64,000 nucleotides of DNA from Mycobacterium colombiense. Lineage in GTDB: Bacteria > Actinomycetota > Actinomycetes > Mycobacteriales > Mycobacteriaceae. The stretch spans positions 1 through 64,000 of the forward strand of contig NZ_QMEV01000018.1 in NCBI RefSeq assembly GCF_003284935.1. The letters run 5' to 3'. Within the stretch, counting starts at the first letter, position 1, and every line of letters begins with the position of its first letter. Both the position numbers and the translations under genes were made by a program. Under the pieces are notes generated by a model. That model was given only the letters and a program-made list of their open reading frames with translations. It had not been told where the DNA came from and did no database searches. Positions 26,257 to 37,056 of this stretch are shown piece by piece.

Positions 26257-29200
26257 GTGCGTGCCGTGAACGCCACACCGGTCGCCGTCATCGGGATGGC
26301 CTGCCGACTTCCCGGCGGGATCGACTCCCCGCACCGCCTCTGGCAGGCGTTGCTGCGCGGTGACGACTTCGTCGGCGAGATTCCCGCCGACCGGTGGGAC
26401 GCCGACCTGTTCTACGATCCCGAGCCCGGTGTGCCCGGTCGATCGGTGACCCGGTGGGGGGCGTTCCTCGACGATGTCGGCGGGTTCGACTGCGACTTCT
26501 TCGGGATGACCGAGCGCGAGGCCATCGCGATCGACCCGCAACACCGCCTGCTGCTCGAAACGTCGTGGGACGCCGTCGAGCATGCCGGCCTGGACCCCGC
26601 GTCGCTTTCCCAATCGCAGACCGGTGTGTTCGTCGGCCTGACCCACGGTGACTACGAACTGCTGTCCGCCGACTGCGGCGCGGCCGAAGGACCGTACGGA
26701 TTCACCGGCACGTCCAACAGCTTCGCGTCCGGGCGAGTCGCCTACGCCCTGGGGCTGCACGGTCCGGCGGTCACCGTCGACACGGCGTGCTCGTCGGGGC
26801 TGATGGCAGTCCACCAGGCGTGCGGCAGTCTTGGCAGCGGGGAATCGGACCTCACCCTGGCCGGGGGCGTCGTGGTGACCCTGGAACCGCGCAAGTCCGT
26901 CTCGGGCTCGCTGCAGGGCATGCTGTCGCCGACCGGCCGCTGCCACGCCTTCGACGTGCACGCCGACGGCTTCGTGTCCGGCGAAGGTTGCGTCATGCTG
27001 TTGCTCAAGCGGCTCGACGATGCGCACCGCGACGGCGACCGCATCCTGGCGGTGCTGCGCGGCACCGCGGCCAACCAGGATGGCCGCACCGTGAACATCG
27101 CGGCGCCCTCGCAGACGGCTCAGGTCGCCGTCTACCGGAAGGCTTTGCAGATCGCCGGCGTCGACGCGGCCACGGTCGGCTTCGTCGAGGCGCACGGCAC
27201 CGGCACTCCCGTCGGCGATCCGATCGAATTCGCCAGCCTGGCAGCGGTATACGGCGTCGGCGCTCCCTGCGCCGTGGGATCGGTGAAGACGAACTTCGGT
27301 CACCTGCAGTCGACGTCGGGTCCGCTGGGACTGATCAAGGCGATCCTCGCGCTGCAGCACGCCGTGATCCCGCAGAATCTGCACTTCACCCGGTTACCAG
27401 ACGAGATGGCCCGGATCGAGACCGATCTGTTTGTGCCGCAGAGCAATACGCCATGGCCCCTCAGGAGCCACCCGCGCCGCGCCGCGGTGTCGTCCTACGG
27501 GATGTCGGGCACCAATGTGCACGCCATCGTGGAACAGGCGCCGCGACAGCCGCCGGCGCAGGCATCCGATCCACCGGTGGGGCCGCTGCTGTTTCCCCTG
27601 TCGGCCACCTCCGCCGAGCAGCTGCGCGTCACGGCCGCCCGGCTGGCGGCCTGGATCGACGAACACGGTGCTCCGGACGGCGACAGTGGGGTGCGCCTGA
27701 CGGATCTGGGCTACACGTTGTCTCGCCGGCGCGCGCACCGCCCGGTGCGCACCGTGATCTCGGCCGGCACCCTCGGCGAGTTGGGCGCCGAGCTGCGCGC
27801 GGTCGCCGACGGCGACATCCCGTACCGGCCCGCGGTGGGGCAGGGCGACCGCGGGCCGGTGTGGGTCTTCTCCGGCCAGGGTTCGCAGTGGCCGAGGATG
27901 GGCGCCGAATTGCTGGCCACGGAGCCGGTTTTCGCCGCCACGATCGCCGCCGTCGAACCGTTGATCGCCGCGGAATCCGGCTTTTCGGTGACCGAGGCCA
28001 TGGCGGCGCCCGAGGCGGTGACCGGCATCGACCGGGTGCAGCCCACGCTGTTCGCCATGCAGGTCGGGCTCGCCGAGACGATGAAGTCCTACGGCGTGCG
28101 CCCCGGCGCCGTCATCGGGCACTCGCTGGGCGAATCCGCGGCCGCCGTCGTCGCGGGCGCGTTGTCGGTGGCCGACGGTGTGCGCGTCATCTGCCGTCGC
28201 TCGAAGCTGATGGCGCGGATCGCGGGCAGCGGCGCGATGGCATCGGTGGAACTGCCGGGGCAGCAAGTGTTGTCGGAACTGTCGATTCGCGGCATCTCCG
28301 ACGTCGTGCTGTCCGTGGTCGCGTCGCCGACGTCGACCGTCGTCGGCGGCGACACCCAGACCATCCGCGATCTGGTGGCGGCCTGGCAGGAGCAGGACGT
28401 GCTGGCCCGCGAGGTCGCGGTGGACGTCGCCTCGCATTCGCCGCAGGTGGAGCCGATCCTCGACGAGTTGGTCGAGGTCCTCGCCGACCTGCGACCGATG
28501 GCGCCCGAGGTTCCGTACTATTCCGCGACGCTCTGGGACCCGCGGGAACGGCCCTCGTTCACCGGCGAGTACTGGGCCGAAAACCTGCGCTACACCGTCC
28601 GATTCGCGTCCGCCGTTCAGGCCGCCCTCAAGGACGGCTTCCGCGTCTTCGGTGAGCTGGCGCCGCATCCGCTGCTGACGCACGCCGTCGAGCAGAACGC
28701 CGCCAGCCTGGACATGCCCATCGCCGCCGTGGCGGCCATGCGCCGACGCGAGCCGGGCGCACCACCCGCTCGCGGGGGAGAGCTGCCGGGTGGTCTGCGC
28801 GGCTTCGTCGCCGACGTGCACAGCGCGGGCGCGGTGATCGACTTCTCCGTCCAATACCCGACCGGGCGTTTGGTGGACGCCCCGCTGCCGACGTGGACGC
28901 ATCGCCGGCTGATGCTGAGTCGCGAGGGGAACGAGCACGCCGCCCACGGCGCGGCGGTCCAGGCCGTCCATCCCCTGCTCGGAGCGCACGTGCATCTGCG
29001 GGAGGAACCCGAGCGCCACGTCTGGCAGGGCGCGGTGGGCACCGAGGCGCACCCGTGGCTTGCCGATCACCAAATCCACGGTGTCGCAGCATTTCCCGGT
29101 GCCGCGTACTGCGAGATGGCGCTGGGGGCCGCCCGCGCGGCGCTCGGGGAACGCGCCGAGGTCCGCGACGTCAGGTTCGAGCAGACCCTGTTACTGGACG

Positions 29201-32200
29201 ACCGGACGCAGGCCTCCTCGGTCGCGACGGTCGCCGGCCCCGGTGTTCTCGACTTCACCGTGGACACCCACGAGGACGGCGAACGCGTCCGCCGGGCGAG
29301 CGCGGTCCTGTGCGCTCTCCCCGGTGACAACGCGGATTCACCCGAGCCCGATCAGCCGCCCGCGCACGACATGGCGACGCTGATCGCCGCCCACCCGTCC
29401 CGCCTGGACGGTGCGGAGTTGCGAAAAGCCTTCGACGCCGTAGGGATTCAATACGGGCCGGCATTTTCGGGTCTGGCCGCGGTGCTTGTCGCCGACGGGG
29501 AGATCACCACGGTGCTGGCCGAAGTCACACTGCCGGGCGCGATCCGCTCGCAGCAGTCGGCCTATGCCGCGCACCCGGCGTTGCTCGACGCGTGCTTCCA
29601 GTCGGTCGTCGTCTCGCCCGAGGTACACAAGGCCGGCGCCGGTCTGCTGTTGCCGGTCGGGGTGCGCAGGCTGCGCACCTACCACTCGACCCGCCACGCG
29701 CAGTACTGCCTGGCCCGGGTCACCTCCTCGCGCCCCGGCGAATGCGAGGCCGACCTCGACGTGCTGGACCAGTCCGGGACGGTGCTGTTGACCGTCGAGG
29801 GACTGCGGCTCGCCGGCGGCGCCTCCGAATCCGAACACGCCCAGCGGCTGCTCAACGAGCGACTGTTGACCATCGACTGGGAACCCCGGGAAGCGCCCGA
29901 GGCCACGCAGACCGAGCCGGGCTCCTGGGTGCTGCTCGGTGCGTCCGACGGTCACGACCCGTTTGCCGCGCGACTTGCCGAGGCCCTGAATTCCGATGGC
30001 GGGCAATGTGTCTCGATCGCCGATCCCGTCGGGTCGCCGAACACCGCGCGGCTGCGTGCCCTGCTGTCCGGCGGCGGCCAGCCCGTCTCCAACGGTCACG
30101 CGCCGCTGAAGGGACTGACGGGGGTCGTCGTGGTGGCCGGGGCAGCGGAGGGCGCGGTGGGCGAGGCGCACGCCGGCCGGGATCATGTCTCGCACCTGGC
30201 GGCCGTCGCCCGTGAGCTCTCGGAGCTGCCCGGGGAATCGCCACGGCTCTACCTCGTGACCCGCAACGCGGCGAGCGTGACCGCCGGCGATGCGGCCAAC
30301 CTGGCGCAGGCCGGGCTGCGTGGGCTGATGCGGGTGATTGACTCCGAGCACCCGCATCTGAGCGCGACCCAGATCGATGTGGACGACGCGACCGACCCCG
30401 AACACATTGCGCTGCAGCTGAAAACCGGGTCGGCGGAAGACGAGACCGCCTGGCGCGGCGGGCAGTGGTACGCCGCGCGGTTGCGGCCCGGCCCGCTTCG
30501 CCCGGTCGAGCGGCGCACCACCGTCGTCGATCACGGGGGTGACGGCATGCGCCTGCAGATCCGCGCTCCCGGTGACCTCGAATCGCTGGAGTTCACCGCG
30601 TTCGACCGGGTGCCGCCCGGCCCGGGCGAGATCGAGGTGGCGGTGACCTCGTCGACCGTCAACTTCGCGGATGTTCTTGTCGCGTTTGGGCGCTATCCCA
30701 CGTTCGAGGGCTACCAGCAGCGGCTGGGGGGTGACTTCGCCGGGGTGGTGACCGCCGTCGGACCGGACGTCACCGAGCACAGGGTCGGCGACCACGTCGG
30801 CGGCGTCTCGCCCAACGGATGCTGGGGAACCTTCGTCATCGCCGACGCCCGGCATGCGATCACGCTGCCGCCCGAGGTGCCGTTCGACGACGCCGCCGCG
30901 GTCCCGACCGCGGCCGCCACCGCGTGGTACGGCCTGCACGACCTGGCCCGCATCTCGCCGACCGACAAGGTGCTGATCCACTCCGGCACCGGCGGCGTCG
31001 GCCAGGCGGCCATCGCGATCGCCCGGGCTGTGGGGTGTCAGATCTTCGCGACCGCGGGCAGCCCCGAGCGCCGGAAACTGTTGCGGGACATGGGTATCGA
31101 GCACGTCTACGACTCGCGCAGTACGGAATTCGCCGACCAGATCCGCCGGGACACCTCGGGATACGGCGTCGACGTGGTGCTCAACTCGCTTCCCGGCGCC
31201 GCGCAACGCGCGGGAATCGAACTGCTCGCCGTGGGCGGACGCTTCGTCGAGTTGGGCAAGCGTGACATCTACGGCGATACCCATCTGGGGCTGTTCCCGT
31301 TTCGCCGGAACCTGTCGATGTTCGCCGTCGACCTCGCGCTGCTGACGGCCAGCCACCCGCAGACGGTTCGGCGCCTGTTGACCACCGTGTACCAGCGCAC
31401 CGCCGCCGGGGAACTGCCGTTGCCGAGCACCACGCACTATCCGATTCGCGACGCCGCCGCCGCGGTGCGCCTGGTCGCCGCCGCCGGGCACACCGGCAAG
31501 GTGGTGCTGGACGTGCCGCGGGTGGGAAGCAGTGTGGCCGTGGTCCCGCCGGAAACCGTGCGTCCCTTCCGCGCCGACGGCGCCTACATCATCACCGGCG
31601 GAATCGGTGGGCTGGGCCTGTTTCTGGCCGGCCAGATGGCGGCTCAAGCCGCCGGGACGGGTTGCGGGCGGATCGTGCTCAATTCGCGTTCGCAACCCGA
31701 CGAGCGCGCGCGCGAGGCGATCGAGCGGCTGCGTGCCGCGGGGGCCGACATCGCGGTGGAATGCGGGGACATCGCCGAGCCGCACACGGCCGAGCGGCTG
31801 GTGGCGTGTGCCACCGCGACCGGGCTGCCGGTGCGGGGCGTGCTGCACGCGGCGGCGGTGGTCGAGGACGCCACGTTGGCGAACGTCACCGATGAACTCA
31901 TCGATCGGTGTTGGGCGCCAAAGGCTTACGGCGCATGGAACCTGCATCAAGCGCTGCAGGAAGAAAAGACCGGGCGGTGCCTGGACTGGTTCTGCGCGTT
32001 TTCGTCGGCCGCCGCGCTGGTGGGCTCGCCGGGGCAGGGTGCCTACGCCGCGGCCAACAGCTGGCTGGACGCATTCGCCTACTGGCGGCGGGCCCGCGGC
32101 CTGCCGGCCACCTCCATCGCGTGGGGGGCGTGGTCGGAGGTCGGCCGCGCCACGGCCCTGGCCCGCGACGCCGGCATCGCGATCTCGCCCGCCGAGGGGT

Positions 32201-32634
32201 TCCGCGCATTCGAAACGCTGCTGCGCTACGACCGCCCGTACTCGGGCTACGCGCCGATCACGGGGACACCCTGGCTGACCTCCTTCGCGCAACGCAGCCG
32301 CTTCGCCGAGGCGTTCGGCTCGACGGGCCACGGCAAGCCGGACACCGGCAAGTTCCTCGCCGAGTTGCAGGCGTTGCCGCGCGAGGAGTGGCCGTCGGCG
32401 CTGCGGCGACTGGTGTCCGGACAGATCAGCCTGTTGCTGCGGCGCACCATCGATCCGGACCGGCCGTTGTCCGACTACGGCTTGGACTCGCTGGGGAACT
32501 TGGAGCTGCGCACCCGCATCGAAACCGAAACGGGGGTGCGCATCAGCCCCGCGAAGATCACCACCGTCCGCGGGCTGGCGGAGCATCTGTGTGACGAGCT
32601 GGCCGACCTCGAAGCCGCGCCCTCGACACCCTGA
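26257..32634 (+). CDS. Type I iterative polyketide synthase, mycocerosic acid synthase (Mas) family
   Basis: 2125 residues, full Mas-type set of domains in one chain. KS (residues 5-430) has triad Cys178, His313 and His349. AT (535-850) has Ser623 in GHSLGES and VASH at 724-727, a pattern linked to methylmalonyl-CoA. DH (905-1190) has His938 in [10 protein letters not shown] and Asp1111. ER (1435-1735) has nucleotide motif HSGTGGVG near 1575. KR (1775-1965) has GGIGGLG near 1781 and Ser1917/Tyr1930. ACP (2040-2110) has phosphopantetheine Ser2078 in LDSL. There is no thioesterase. The enzyme should extend a fatty acyl starter with fully reduced methyl-branched units. By position it corresponds to pks3/pks4 of M. 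tuberculosis. Confidence 0.95.
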   Translation: MRAVNATPVAVIGMACRLPGGIDSPHRLWQALLRGDDFVGEIPADRWDADLFYDPEPGVPGRSVTRWGAFLDDVGGFDCDFFGMTEREAIAIDPQHRLLLETSWDAVEHAGLDPASLSQSQTGVFVGLTHGDYELLSADCGAAEGPYGFTGTSNSFASGRVAYALGLHGPAVTVDTACSSGLMAVHQACGSLGSGESDLTLAGGVVVTLEPRKSVSGSLQGMLSPTGRCHAFDVHADGFVSGEGCVMLLLKRLDDAHRDGDRILAVLRGTAANQDGRTVNIAAPSQTAQVAVYRKALQIAGVDAATVGFVEAHGTGTPVGDPIEFASLAAVYGVGAPCAVGSVKTNFGHLQSTSGPLGLIKAILALQHAVIPQNLHFTRLPDEMARIETDLFVPQSNTPWPLRSHPRRAAVSSYGMSGTNVHAIVEQAPRQPPAQASDPPVGPLLFPLSATSAEQLRVTAARLAAWIDEHGAPDGDSGVRLTDLGYTLSRRRAHRPVRTVISAGTLGELGAELRAVADGDIPYRPAVGQGDRGPVWVFSGQGSQWPRMGAELLATEPVFAATIAAVEPLIAAESGFSVTEAMAAPEAVTGIDRVQPTLFAMQVGLAETMKSYGVRPGAVIGHSLGESAAAVVAGALSVADGVRVICRRSKLMARIAGSGAMASVELPGQQVLSELSIRGISDVVLSVVASPTSTVVGGDTQTIRDLVAAWQEQDVLAREVAVDVASHSPQVEPILDELVEVLADLRPMAPEVPYYSATLWDPRERPSFTGEYWAENLRYTVRFASAVQAALKDGFRVFGELAPHPLLTHAVEQNAASLDMPIAAVAAMRRREPGAPPARGGELPGGLRGFVADVHSAGAVIDFSVQYPTGRLVDAPLPTWTHRRLMLSREGNEHAAHGAAVQAVHPLLGAHVHLREEPERHVWQGAVGTEAHPWLADHQIHGVAAFPGAAYCEMALGAARAALGERAEVRDVRFEQTLLLDDRTQASSVATVAGPGVLDFTVDTHEDGERVRRASAVLCALPGDNADSPEPDQPPAHDMATLIAAHPSRLDGAELRKAFDAVGIQYGPAFSGLAAVLVADGEITTVLAEVTLPGAIRSQQSAYAAHPALLDACFQSVVVSPEVHKAGAGLLLPVGVRRLRTYHSTRHAQYCLARVTSSRPGECEADLDVLDQSGTVLLTVEGLRLAGGASESEHAQRLLNERLLTIDWEPREAPEATQTEPGSWVLLGASDGHDPFAARLAEALNSDGGQCVSIADPVGSPNTARLRALLSGGGQPVSNGHAPLKGLTGVVVVAGAAEGAVGEAHAGRDHVSHLAAVARELSELPGESPRLYLVTRNAASVTAGDAANLAQAGLRGLMRVIDSEHPHLSATQIDVDDATDPEHIALQLKTGSAEDETAWRGGQWYAARLRPGPLRPVERRTTVVDHGGDGMRLQIRAPGDLESLEFTAFDRVPPGPGEIEVAVTSSTVNFADVLVAFGRYPTFEGYQQRLGGDFAGVVTAVGPDVTEHRVGDHVGGVSPNGCWGTFVIADARHAITLPPEVPFDDAAAVPTAAATAWYGLHDLARISPTDKVLIHSGTGGVGQAAIAIARAVGCQIFATAGSPERRKLLRDMGIEHVYDSRSTEFADQIRRDTSGYGVDVVLNSLPGAAQRAGIELLAVGGRFVELGKRDIYGDTHLGLFPFRRNLSMFAVDLALLTASHPQTVRRLLTTVYQRTAAGELPLPSTTHYPIRDAAAAVRLVAAAGHTGKVVLDVPRVGSSVAVVPPETVRPFRADGAYIITGGIGGLGLFLAGQMAAQAAGTGCGRIVLNSRSQPDERAREAIERLRAAGADIAVECGDIAEPHTAERLVACATATGLPVRGVLHAAAVVEDATLANVTDELIDRCWAPKAYGAWNLHQALQEEKTGRCLDWFCAFSSAAALVGSPGQGAYAAANSWLDAFAYWRRARGLPATSIAWGAWSEVGRATALARDAGIAISPAEGFRAFETLLRYDRPYSGYAPITGTPWLTSFAQRSRFAEAFGSTGHGKPDTGKFLAELQALPREEWPSALRRLVSGQISLLLRRTIDPDRPLSDYGLDSLGNLELRTRIETETGVRISPAKITTVRGLAEHLCDELADLEAAPSTP

Positions 32635-32913
32635 CCCGCCCCGCGTTGCGGGTGACACAGGGAAAGACCCCGTCGGTCTGCACCCCGGCGGCCGCACCGC
32701 CGCCGCCCGCCGCGCCACCGCCGCCGCTCGCCGCGTCACCGCCGTCCAGCGACAAACTTCCGTAAGTTGGCCATCTTTACTGGTGGACTGGTTCTGATCC
32801 GGATTGATTGATAAACAATATGGTGAAGGTGGGTGGCCAGGATCGATGCGGCCGGTGTGAATCCGTGCGCATGCGTCCATGCGCGGCTGAAACGTGGTGA
32901 ACAGGAGCTGGGA

Positions 32914-33579
32914 ATGGCCAACAACATCACTTGGCACGAGCATCAGATAAGCCGCGCCGAGCGCGAGAGCCTCAACGGGCACCGAGGCTGCGTCGTCTGG
33001 TTCACCGGGCTGAGTGGCAGCGGCAAGAGCACCGTGGCCAACGTCGTCGAACAGAAGCTCTACGAACGGGGCATCCGCAGCTTCCTGCTGGACGGGGACA
33101 ACGTCCGCTATGGCCTCAACGCCGCCCCGGAACTGCTCGAAGAGCGGCACGGATCGGAGTTCGCGAAGCGGTTCGGCCTCGGTTTTTCCGCCCAGGATCG
33201 CGAGGAGAACATTCGCCGCATCGGCGCCGTCGCGAAGCTGTTCTGCGAATCCGGTGTCATCGCGCTGACGGCCTTCATCAGCCCCTACGTCCGCGATCGC
33301 GACGCGATCCGGGCCACCCTGAACGACGGCGATTTCCAGGAGATCTTCATCGACACCCCGATCGAGATTTGCGAGCAGCGCGATCCCAAAGGCCTCTACA
33401 AGAAAGCCCGCGCCGGCGAGATCAAGGGATTCACCGGGATCGACGACCCCTACGAGGCGCCGGGGCGGCCCGAGCTGCGGCTCGACGGCGGCAACAAGGA
33501 CGCGGACACGCTGGCCGAGGAAGTGATCGCCCATCTCGAACGGGTGGGCGTCATCTCGGGCGCGGTCCGGGACGCTTAG
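32914..33579 (+). CDS. cysC: Adenylyl-sulfate (APS) kinase CysC
   Basis: 221 residues; the ATG at 32914 has AGGAG nine bases before it and gives the usual N-terminus. It phosphorylates APS to PAPS, the sulfate donor for sulfotransferases. The P-loop is GLSGSGKS at residues 32-39; LDGDNVRYGLN and the later IDTP(I)EICEQRDPKGLYKKARAGEIK are family blocks. Between GLN and the DREENIRRIG block there is an insert of about 20 residues (around AAPELLEERHG) not found in short CysC proteins. It lies 279 bp after the PKS and 80 bp before sat. The AT-rich stretch 32795-32825 in that gap (TTGATTGATAAACAATATGG) may hold its promoter. Confidence 0.93.
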   Translation: MANNITWHEHQISRAERESLNGHRGCVVWFTGLSGSGKSTVANVVEQKLYERGIRSFLLDGDNVRYGLNAAPELLEERHGSEFAKRFGLGFSAQDREENIRRIGAVAKLFCESGVIALTAFISPYVRDRDAIRATLNDGDFQEIFIDTPIEICEQRDPKGLYKKARAGEIKGFTGIDDPYEAPGRPELRLDGGNKDADTLAEEVIAHLERVGVISGAVRDA

Positions 33580-33659
33580 CGCCCTGGTTCGGCAAGGACG
33601 GCCGCGGGAGCCGTTCACCGCACGGGCAACCGCCGATTACGCGAAACGAGGTCACTCAC

Positions 33660-34919
33660 ATGAGCTACCAGGGTCATAACGGCAAGCCGATCGTGGAACG
33701 AGTATCCACCGAAGGTGCGGCGAGCCGGATCGACGGGTTGCCGCGCATCCCGATCTCGAAAGCCACCGCGCACGAGGTGATCAGCCTCTCCTACGGTTTC
33801 TTCACCCCGCTCAGCGGGTTCATGGGCCGGCGCGAAGTGGACAGCACGCTGGACGACTTCGCGCTGCCCGACGGCACGCTGTGGAGCATCCCGATCGTGT
33901 TCGACCTTTCCGCCGAAGACATCGAGAAATTCGGCGTGAAGGAGGGCGAAAGCGTCGTCCTGGAATATCTCGACGCCCCGATGGCGCTGTTCGAGGTCTC
34001 CGAGATCTACGAGTACGACTTGGAGCGCATGGCCGAAAAGACCTACGGCACCAACGATTCCCGGCATCCTGGTGTCAAGAAGACGCGGGCGTATGCGGAT
34101 CGTTTCATCGGCGGCGACATCACGCTCATCAACGAACCGGTGTTCAACGAACCCTTCAAGAGCTTCTGGCTCACACCGCGGCAGCACCAGGACGCGCTGG
34201 CGAAAAAAGACTGGAAGCGCGCCGTCGCCCATCAGACCCGAAACGTTCCGCACACCGGCCACGAGGCGTTGATGAAGCAGGCGTGGCTGGCGGCGAACGA
34301 GGACCAGCCCGTCGACAGCCTGAACACCGGCGTACTGGTCAACGCCATCATCGGCCAGAAGCGCGTCGGGGACTACATCGACGAGGCGATCCTGTTGGCC
34401 CAGAACGAATTGCGGGCCAGCGGGTATTTCCGCGAGGAAGTCCACCTGGTGTCGTTCACGCTGTGGGACATGCGCTACGCGGGGCCCAGGGAGGCCATCT
34501 TCCACGCGATCCTGCGGACCAACCTGGGCTGCACGCATCACATGTTCGGCCGCGACCACGCGGGCGTGGGCGACTTCTACCACCCCTACGATTCCCAGAA
34601 CATCCTCAAGCAATACCGCAGCGGGCTGGGGATCAAACCGGTGTTCCTGCGGGAGAACTGGTACTGCCCGGTCTGCCAGGAGGTCACCAACTCGGCCCTG
34701 TGCGGACATGACGATCAGTCACAAAGCTTCAGCGGCAGCCTGATTCGAAGCATCCTGACCGACGAGGTCAAGCCGACCCAGAAGGTGATGCGGCACGAGG
34801 TGTTCGAAGTCGTGATGGACAGCGCCGCCAAGTACGGGCAGGGGTCGCCGTTCGTCACCGAGGAGTACCTGAAAGACAGGCTGCCGGTCTTCACGCTGAA
34901 CCCTTTGGAGAACTCATGA
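33660..34919 (+). CDS. sat: ATP sulfurylase, single-chain Sat type with zinc-binding cysteines
   Basis: 419 residues. It makes APS from ATP and sulfate, directly upstream of CysC in the pathway. Active-site motifs are QTRN at residues 192-195 followed by His198-x2-His201 (HTGH) and GRDHAG at 297-302. Near the C-terminus Cys336, Cys339, Cys348 and His350 (CPVCQEVTNSALCGH) form a probable zinc site, as in the Sat proteins of archaea and sulfur-oxidising bacteria. Mycobacteria usually activate sulfate with the unrelated CysD-CysN pair, so this enzyme is atypical. ATG with ACGAGG upstream. Its stop overlaps the next start (ATGA). Confidence 0.93.
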   Translation: MSYQGHNGKPIVERVSTEGAASRIDGLPRIPISKATAHEVISLSYGFFTPLSGFMGRREVDSTLDDFALPDGTLWSIPIVFDLSAEDIEKFGVKEGESVVLEYLDAPMALFEVSEIYEYDLERMAEKTYGTNDSRHPGVKKTRAYADRFIGGDITLINEPVFNEPFKSFWLTPRQHQDALAKKDWKRAVAHQTRNVPHTGHEALMKQAWLAANEDQPVDSLNTGVLVNAIIGQKRVGDYIDEAILLAQNELRASGYFREEVHLVSFTLWDMRYAGPREAIFHAILRTNLGCTHHMFGRDHAGVGDFYHPYDSQNILKQYRSGLGIKPVFLRENWYCPVCQEVTNSALCGHDDQSQSFSGSLIRSILTDEVKPTQKVMRHEVFEVVMDSAAKYGQGSPFVTEEYLKDRLPVFTLNPLENS

Positions 34920-35245
34920 GCACGGCCGAAAAGAACATCAAGGTCAACGTCTGGATCAACGAGGAACGGCTGGAAGCGCTGGCGAACGCCGGAATGGCGG
35001 ACCGGGCGATTGAGGCGTTCGCCGGCATGAAGCTGCTCGAGATCTACGCCACCGAAGCACAGAAAGATGTTCTCCTGCAGCAGTTTCCGGGAGCCAAATA
35101 CGACTCGGCCACCACGCGGTCGATCGAGTTGCTGCCCAAGCAGGTCAAGGACAGGCTGCTCGAGCTGTCCATCAAGTTGCACTCCAACGGCCCCGACGTC
35201 GTGGGTCACTTCCTCGAGGAAGCCCAGACGGCCAACAGCCAATAG
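34916..35245 (+). CDS. Unknown 109-residue protein translationally coupled to sat
   Basis: 109 residues. The start overlaps the sat stop by ATGA, so it is probably co-translated. No signal peptide or membrane segment. It looks like a small alpha/beta cytosolic protein: VNVWINEERLEAL, then a region with AIEAFAGMKLLEIYA, then a helix-rich C-terminus (LPKQVKDRLLELSIKLHSN). No Cys or obvious catalytic motif. I do not recognise a named family. Coupling to sat suggests a subunit, regulator or sulfur-metabolism helper. It ends 2 bp before the convergent FAAL gene. Confidence 0.82.
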   Translation: MSTAEKNIKVNVWINEERLEALANAGMADRAIEAFAGMKLLEIYATEAQKDVLLQQFPGAKYDSATTRSIELLPKQVKDRLLELSIKLHSNGPDVVGHFLEEAQTANSQ

Positions 35246-35247
35246 GG

Positions 35248-36990
35248 CTAGGCGTCCAACCGGGTGAACCGCCGGCGACGGTACTGCTCGACACACGCCG
35301 CCCGCCGGATCTTGCCGCTCGTGGTGGTGGGAATCGATCCCGGTTCGACCAGCACCAGATCGGCGACGGTGAGCCCGTGTGAGTTCGATATCGCCGCGGT
35401 GACGTCGTTCTTGACGACGTCGAGCTCGTGGCGCGCGTCCTCGTCGGATACGCCGCGCCCGCTGAATTCGATGATGGTGACCAGCTTTTCGGTCTCGTCG
35501 ACCGGGACCGCGATCGCCGCGACCCGGCCGCCGGTGATGCGCTGCACCGTCGACTCGATGTCCTCGGGATAGTGGTTGCGGCCGTAGACGATCAGCAGGT
35601 CCTTCATCCGGCCCACGATGAACAGTTCGCCGTCCCAGACGAAGCCGAGGTCGCCGGTGCGCAGCCACGGGCCCTCGGGGGTGTCGGGCGGCGGGTCGGC
35701 CAGCACGCCGCCGAAGGTGCGCTGGGTGTCCTGCGGCTTGCGCCAGTAGCCGTCGGCGACATTGGCGCCGTTGACCCAGATTTCACCGACGGTTCCCGCC
35801 GGGCATCCGGTGCGGGTGTCGGGGTCGACGATCCGCGCCGACGGCGACGCCGGCGTGCCGTAGCTGAGCAGCGGCGTGCCGGTTTCCGGCGAGCACGGTT
35901 GCGCGCTGCCCTCCGACAGCGCCTCCGGTTCGAAGTGGACGACGCGCGGGGCCCCCGCCTTGGCGCGGCTGGCCACATACACGGTCGCCTCGGCCAAACC
36001 GTAGGAGGGCTGCATCATCTCTTCGCGAAAGTTGTACGGGGCGAAGCGTTTGCAGAACCGGTCGAGCGTGGCCGGATGGATCCGCTCGGCGCCGCTGACG
36101 ATGCTGATGACGTTGCCCAGGTCGACCCCGGCCACGTCCGCCTCGGTGGTCTTGCGGACCGCGAGTTCGAAGGCGAAGTTCGGGGCGGCCGAGAAGACCG
36201 GATTGGTCTGCGACATCGCGCGAATCCAGCGCGCGGGACGTTGCAGAAACGCGACCGGGCTCGTCACGTCGCCCAGGTAGCCACCCAGGATGGGCGCGAT
36301 GACGCCCTGCATCAAACCCATGTCGTGGTAGAACGGCAGCCACGACACGCACACGGTGGCGCGGGGGGCCACACCGTTGAAGTCGTCGAAGTACGCGGCC
36401 ATCAGCTGCTGGAAGTTCACCGCAAGATTGCGGTGCGACACCATCACCCCGGCCGGCACGCGGGTGGAACCCGACGTGTATTGCAGGTACGCGATGCTCG
36501 GGGCGCCGCTGATCCGGATGCCCGACGACCGCGGCGGGTCCAGCGCATCGACGGCGATGACGGCCGGGGCGGCGCCTCCGGTCGCCGGGGCCGTGCGGCG
36601 CAGGCACTCGTCGACGGCCGCCGCGGCCCCGACCGTGGTGAGGACGACGGTGGGGGCGGTGTCGGCCAGGACGGCGGCGACGCGTTCGTCGTGCGAGCCC
36701 GGCTGCGGCACCGAGAGCGGGACCGCGATCAGCCCGGCCTGGATCGCGCCCAGGAACGCGACGATGTAGGGGAGGCCCTGGGGCGCAAGGATGACGGCGC
36801 GGTCCCCGGTGCTGCCGTGCCGCGCGACCTCGTGCGCCACGGTCAGGGTGCGCTGATACAACTGGGCCCACGTCAGGGTCTCGGTGACGCCGGCCCAATC
36901 CTGCTCGTAATCGGTGTACCGGAACGCCAAGTCGTCGGGCTGCAGGCCGGCGCGCTCCCGCAGCAGGGCGACCACCGACGAACTTTGCAT
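35248..36990 (-). CDS. fadD21: Long-chain fatty acyl-AMP ligase, FadD21-like
   Basis: 580 residues, usual FAAL length. It activates a fatty acid as acyl-adenylate and hands it to a polyketide synthase instead of CoA. The adenylation motif [16 protein letters not shown] is at about residues 173-188; [14 protein letters not shown] is the FAAL-type pocket segment; [20 protein letters not shown] and the catalytic Lys region [16 protein letters not shown] (near residue 562) close the protein. The sequence closely resembles what I know of M. tuberculosis FadD21 (Rv1185c) and sits at the same place next to the PucR gene. It is the likely partner that loads starter chains onto the PKS. Confidence 0.9.
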   Translation of the reverse strand: MQSSSVVALLRERAGLQPDDLAFRYTDYEQDWAGVTETLTWAQLYQRTLTVAHEVARHGSTGDRAVILAPQGLPYIVAFLGAIQAGLIAVPLSVPQPGSHDERVAAVLADTAPTVVLTTVGAAAAVDECLRRTAPATGGAAPAVIAVDALDPPRSSGIRISGAPSIAYLQYTSGSTRVPAGVMVSHRNLAVNFQQLMAAYFDDFNGVAPRATVCVSWLPFYHDMGLMQGVIAPILGGYLGDVTSPVAFLQRPARWIRAMSQTNPVFSAAPNFAFELAVRKTTEADVAGVDLGNVISIVSGAERIHPATLDRFCKRFAPYNFREEMMQPSYGLAEATVYVASRAKAGAPRVVHFEPEALSEGSAQPCSPETGTPLLSYGTPASPSARIVDPDTRTGCPAGTVGEIWVNGANVADGYWRKPQDTQRTFGGVLADPPPDTPEGPWLRTGDLGFVWDGELFIVGRMKDLLIVYGRNHYPEDIESTVQRITGGRVAAIAVPVDETEKLVTIIEFSGRGVSDEDARHELDVVKNDVTAAISNSHGLTVADLVLVEPGSIPTTTSGKIRRAACVEQYRRRRFTRLDA

Positions 36991-37056
36991 GCGGGCTAGG
37001 TTACCGCCTCGGGCTTTTCACGCCGCCCGATCGCTGGACCCGGGAAGGCGAGCGGG

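Noticed and set aside
32690..32755. GCC-rich simple repeat after the PKS
   Set aside because: Imperfect GCCGCC/CGCC runs are frequent in GC-rich gaps; no unit length or copy number stands out.
32833..32913. Longer N-terminus for CysC
   Set aside because: The internal ATG at 32914 has a proper AGGAG and gives the normal start; the extension has no similarity to APS kinases.
29338..33618. Minus-strand open frame of 1426 codons opposite the PKS and cysC
   Set aside because: Crosses two well-supported plus-strand genes and a non-coding gap; composition is typical of an antisense shadow.
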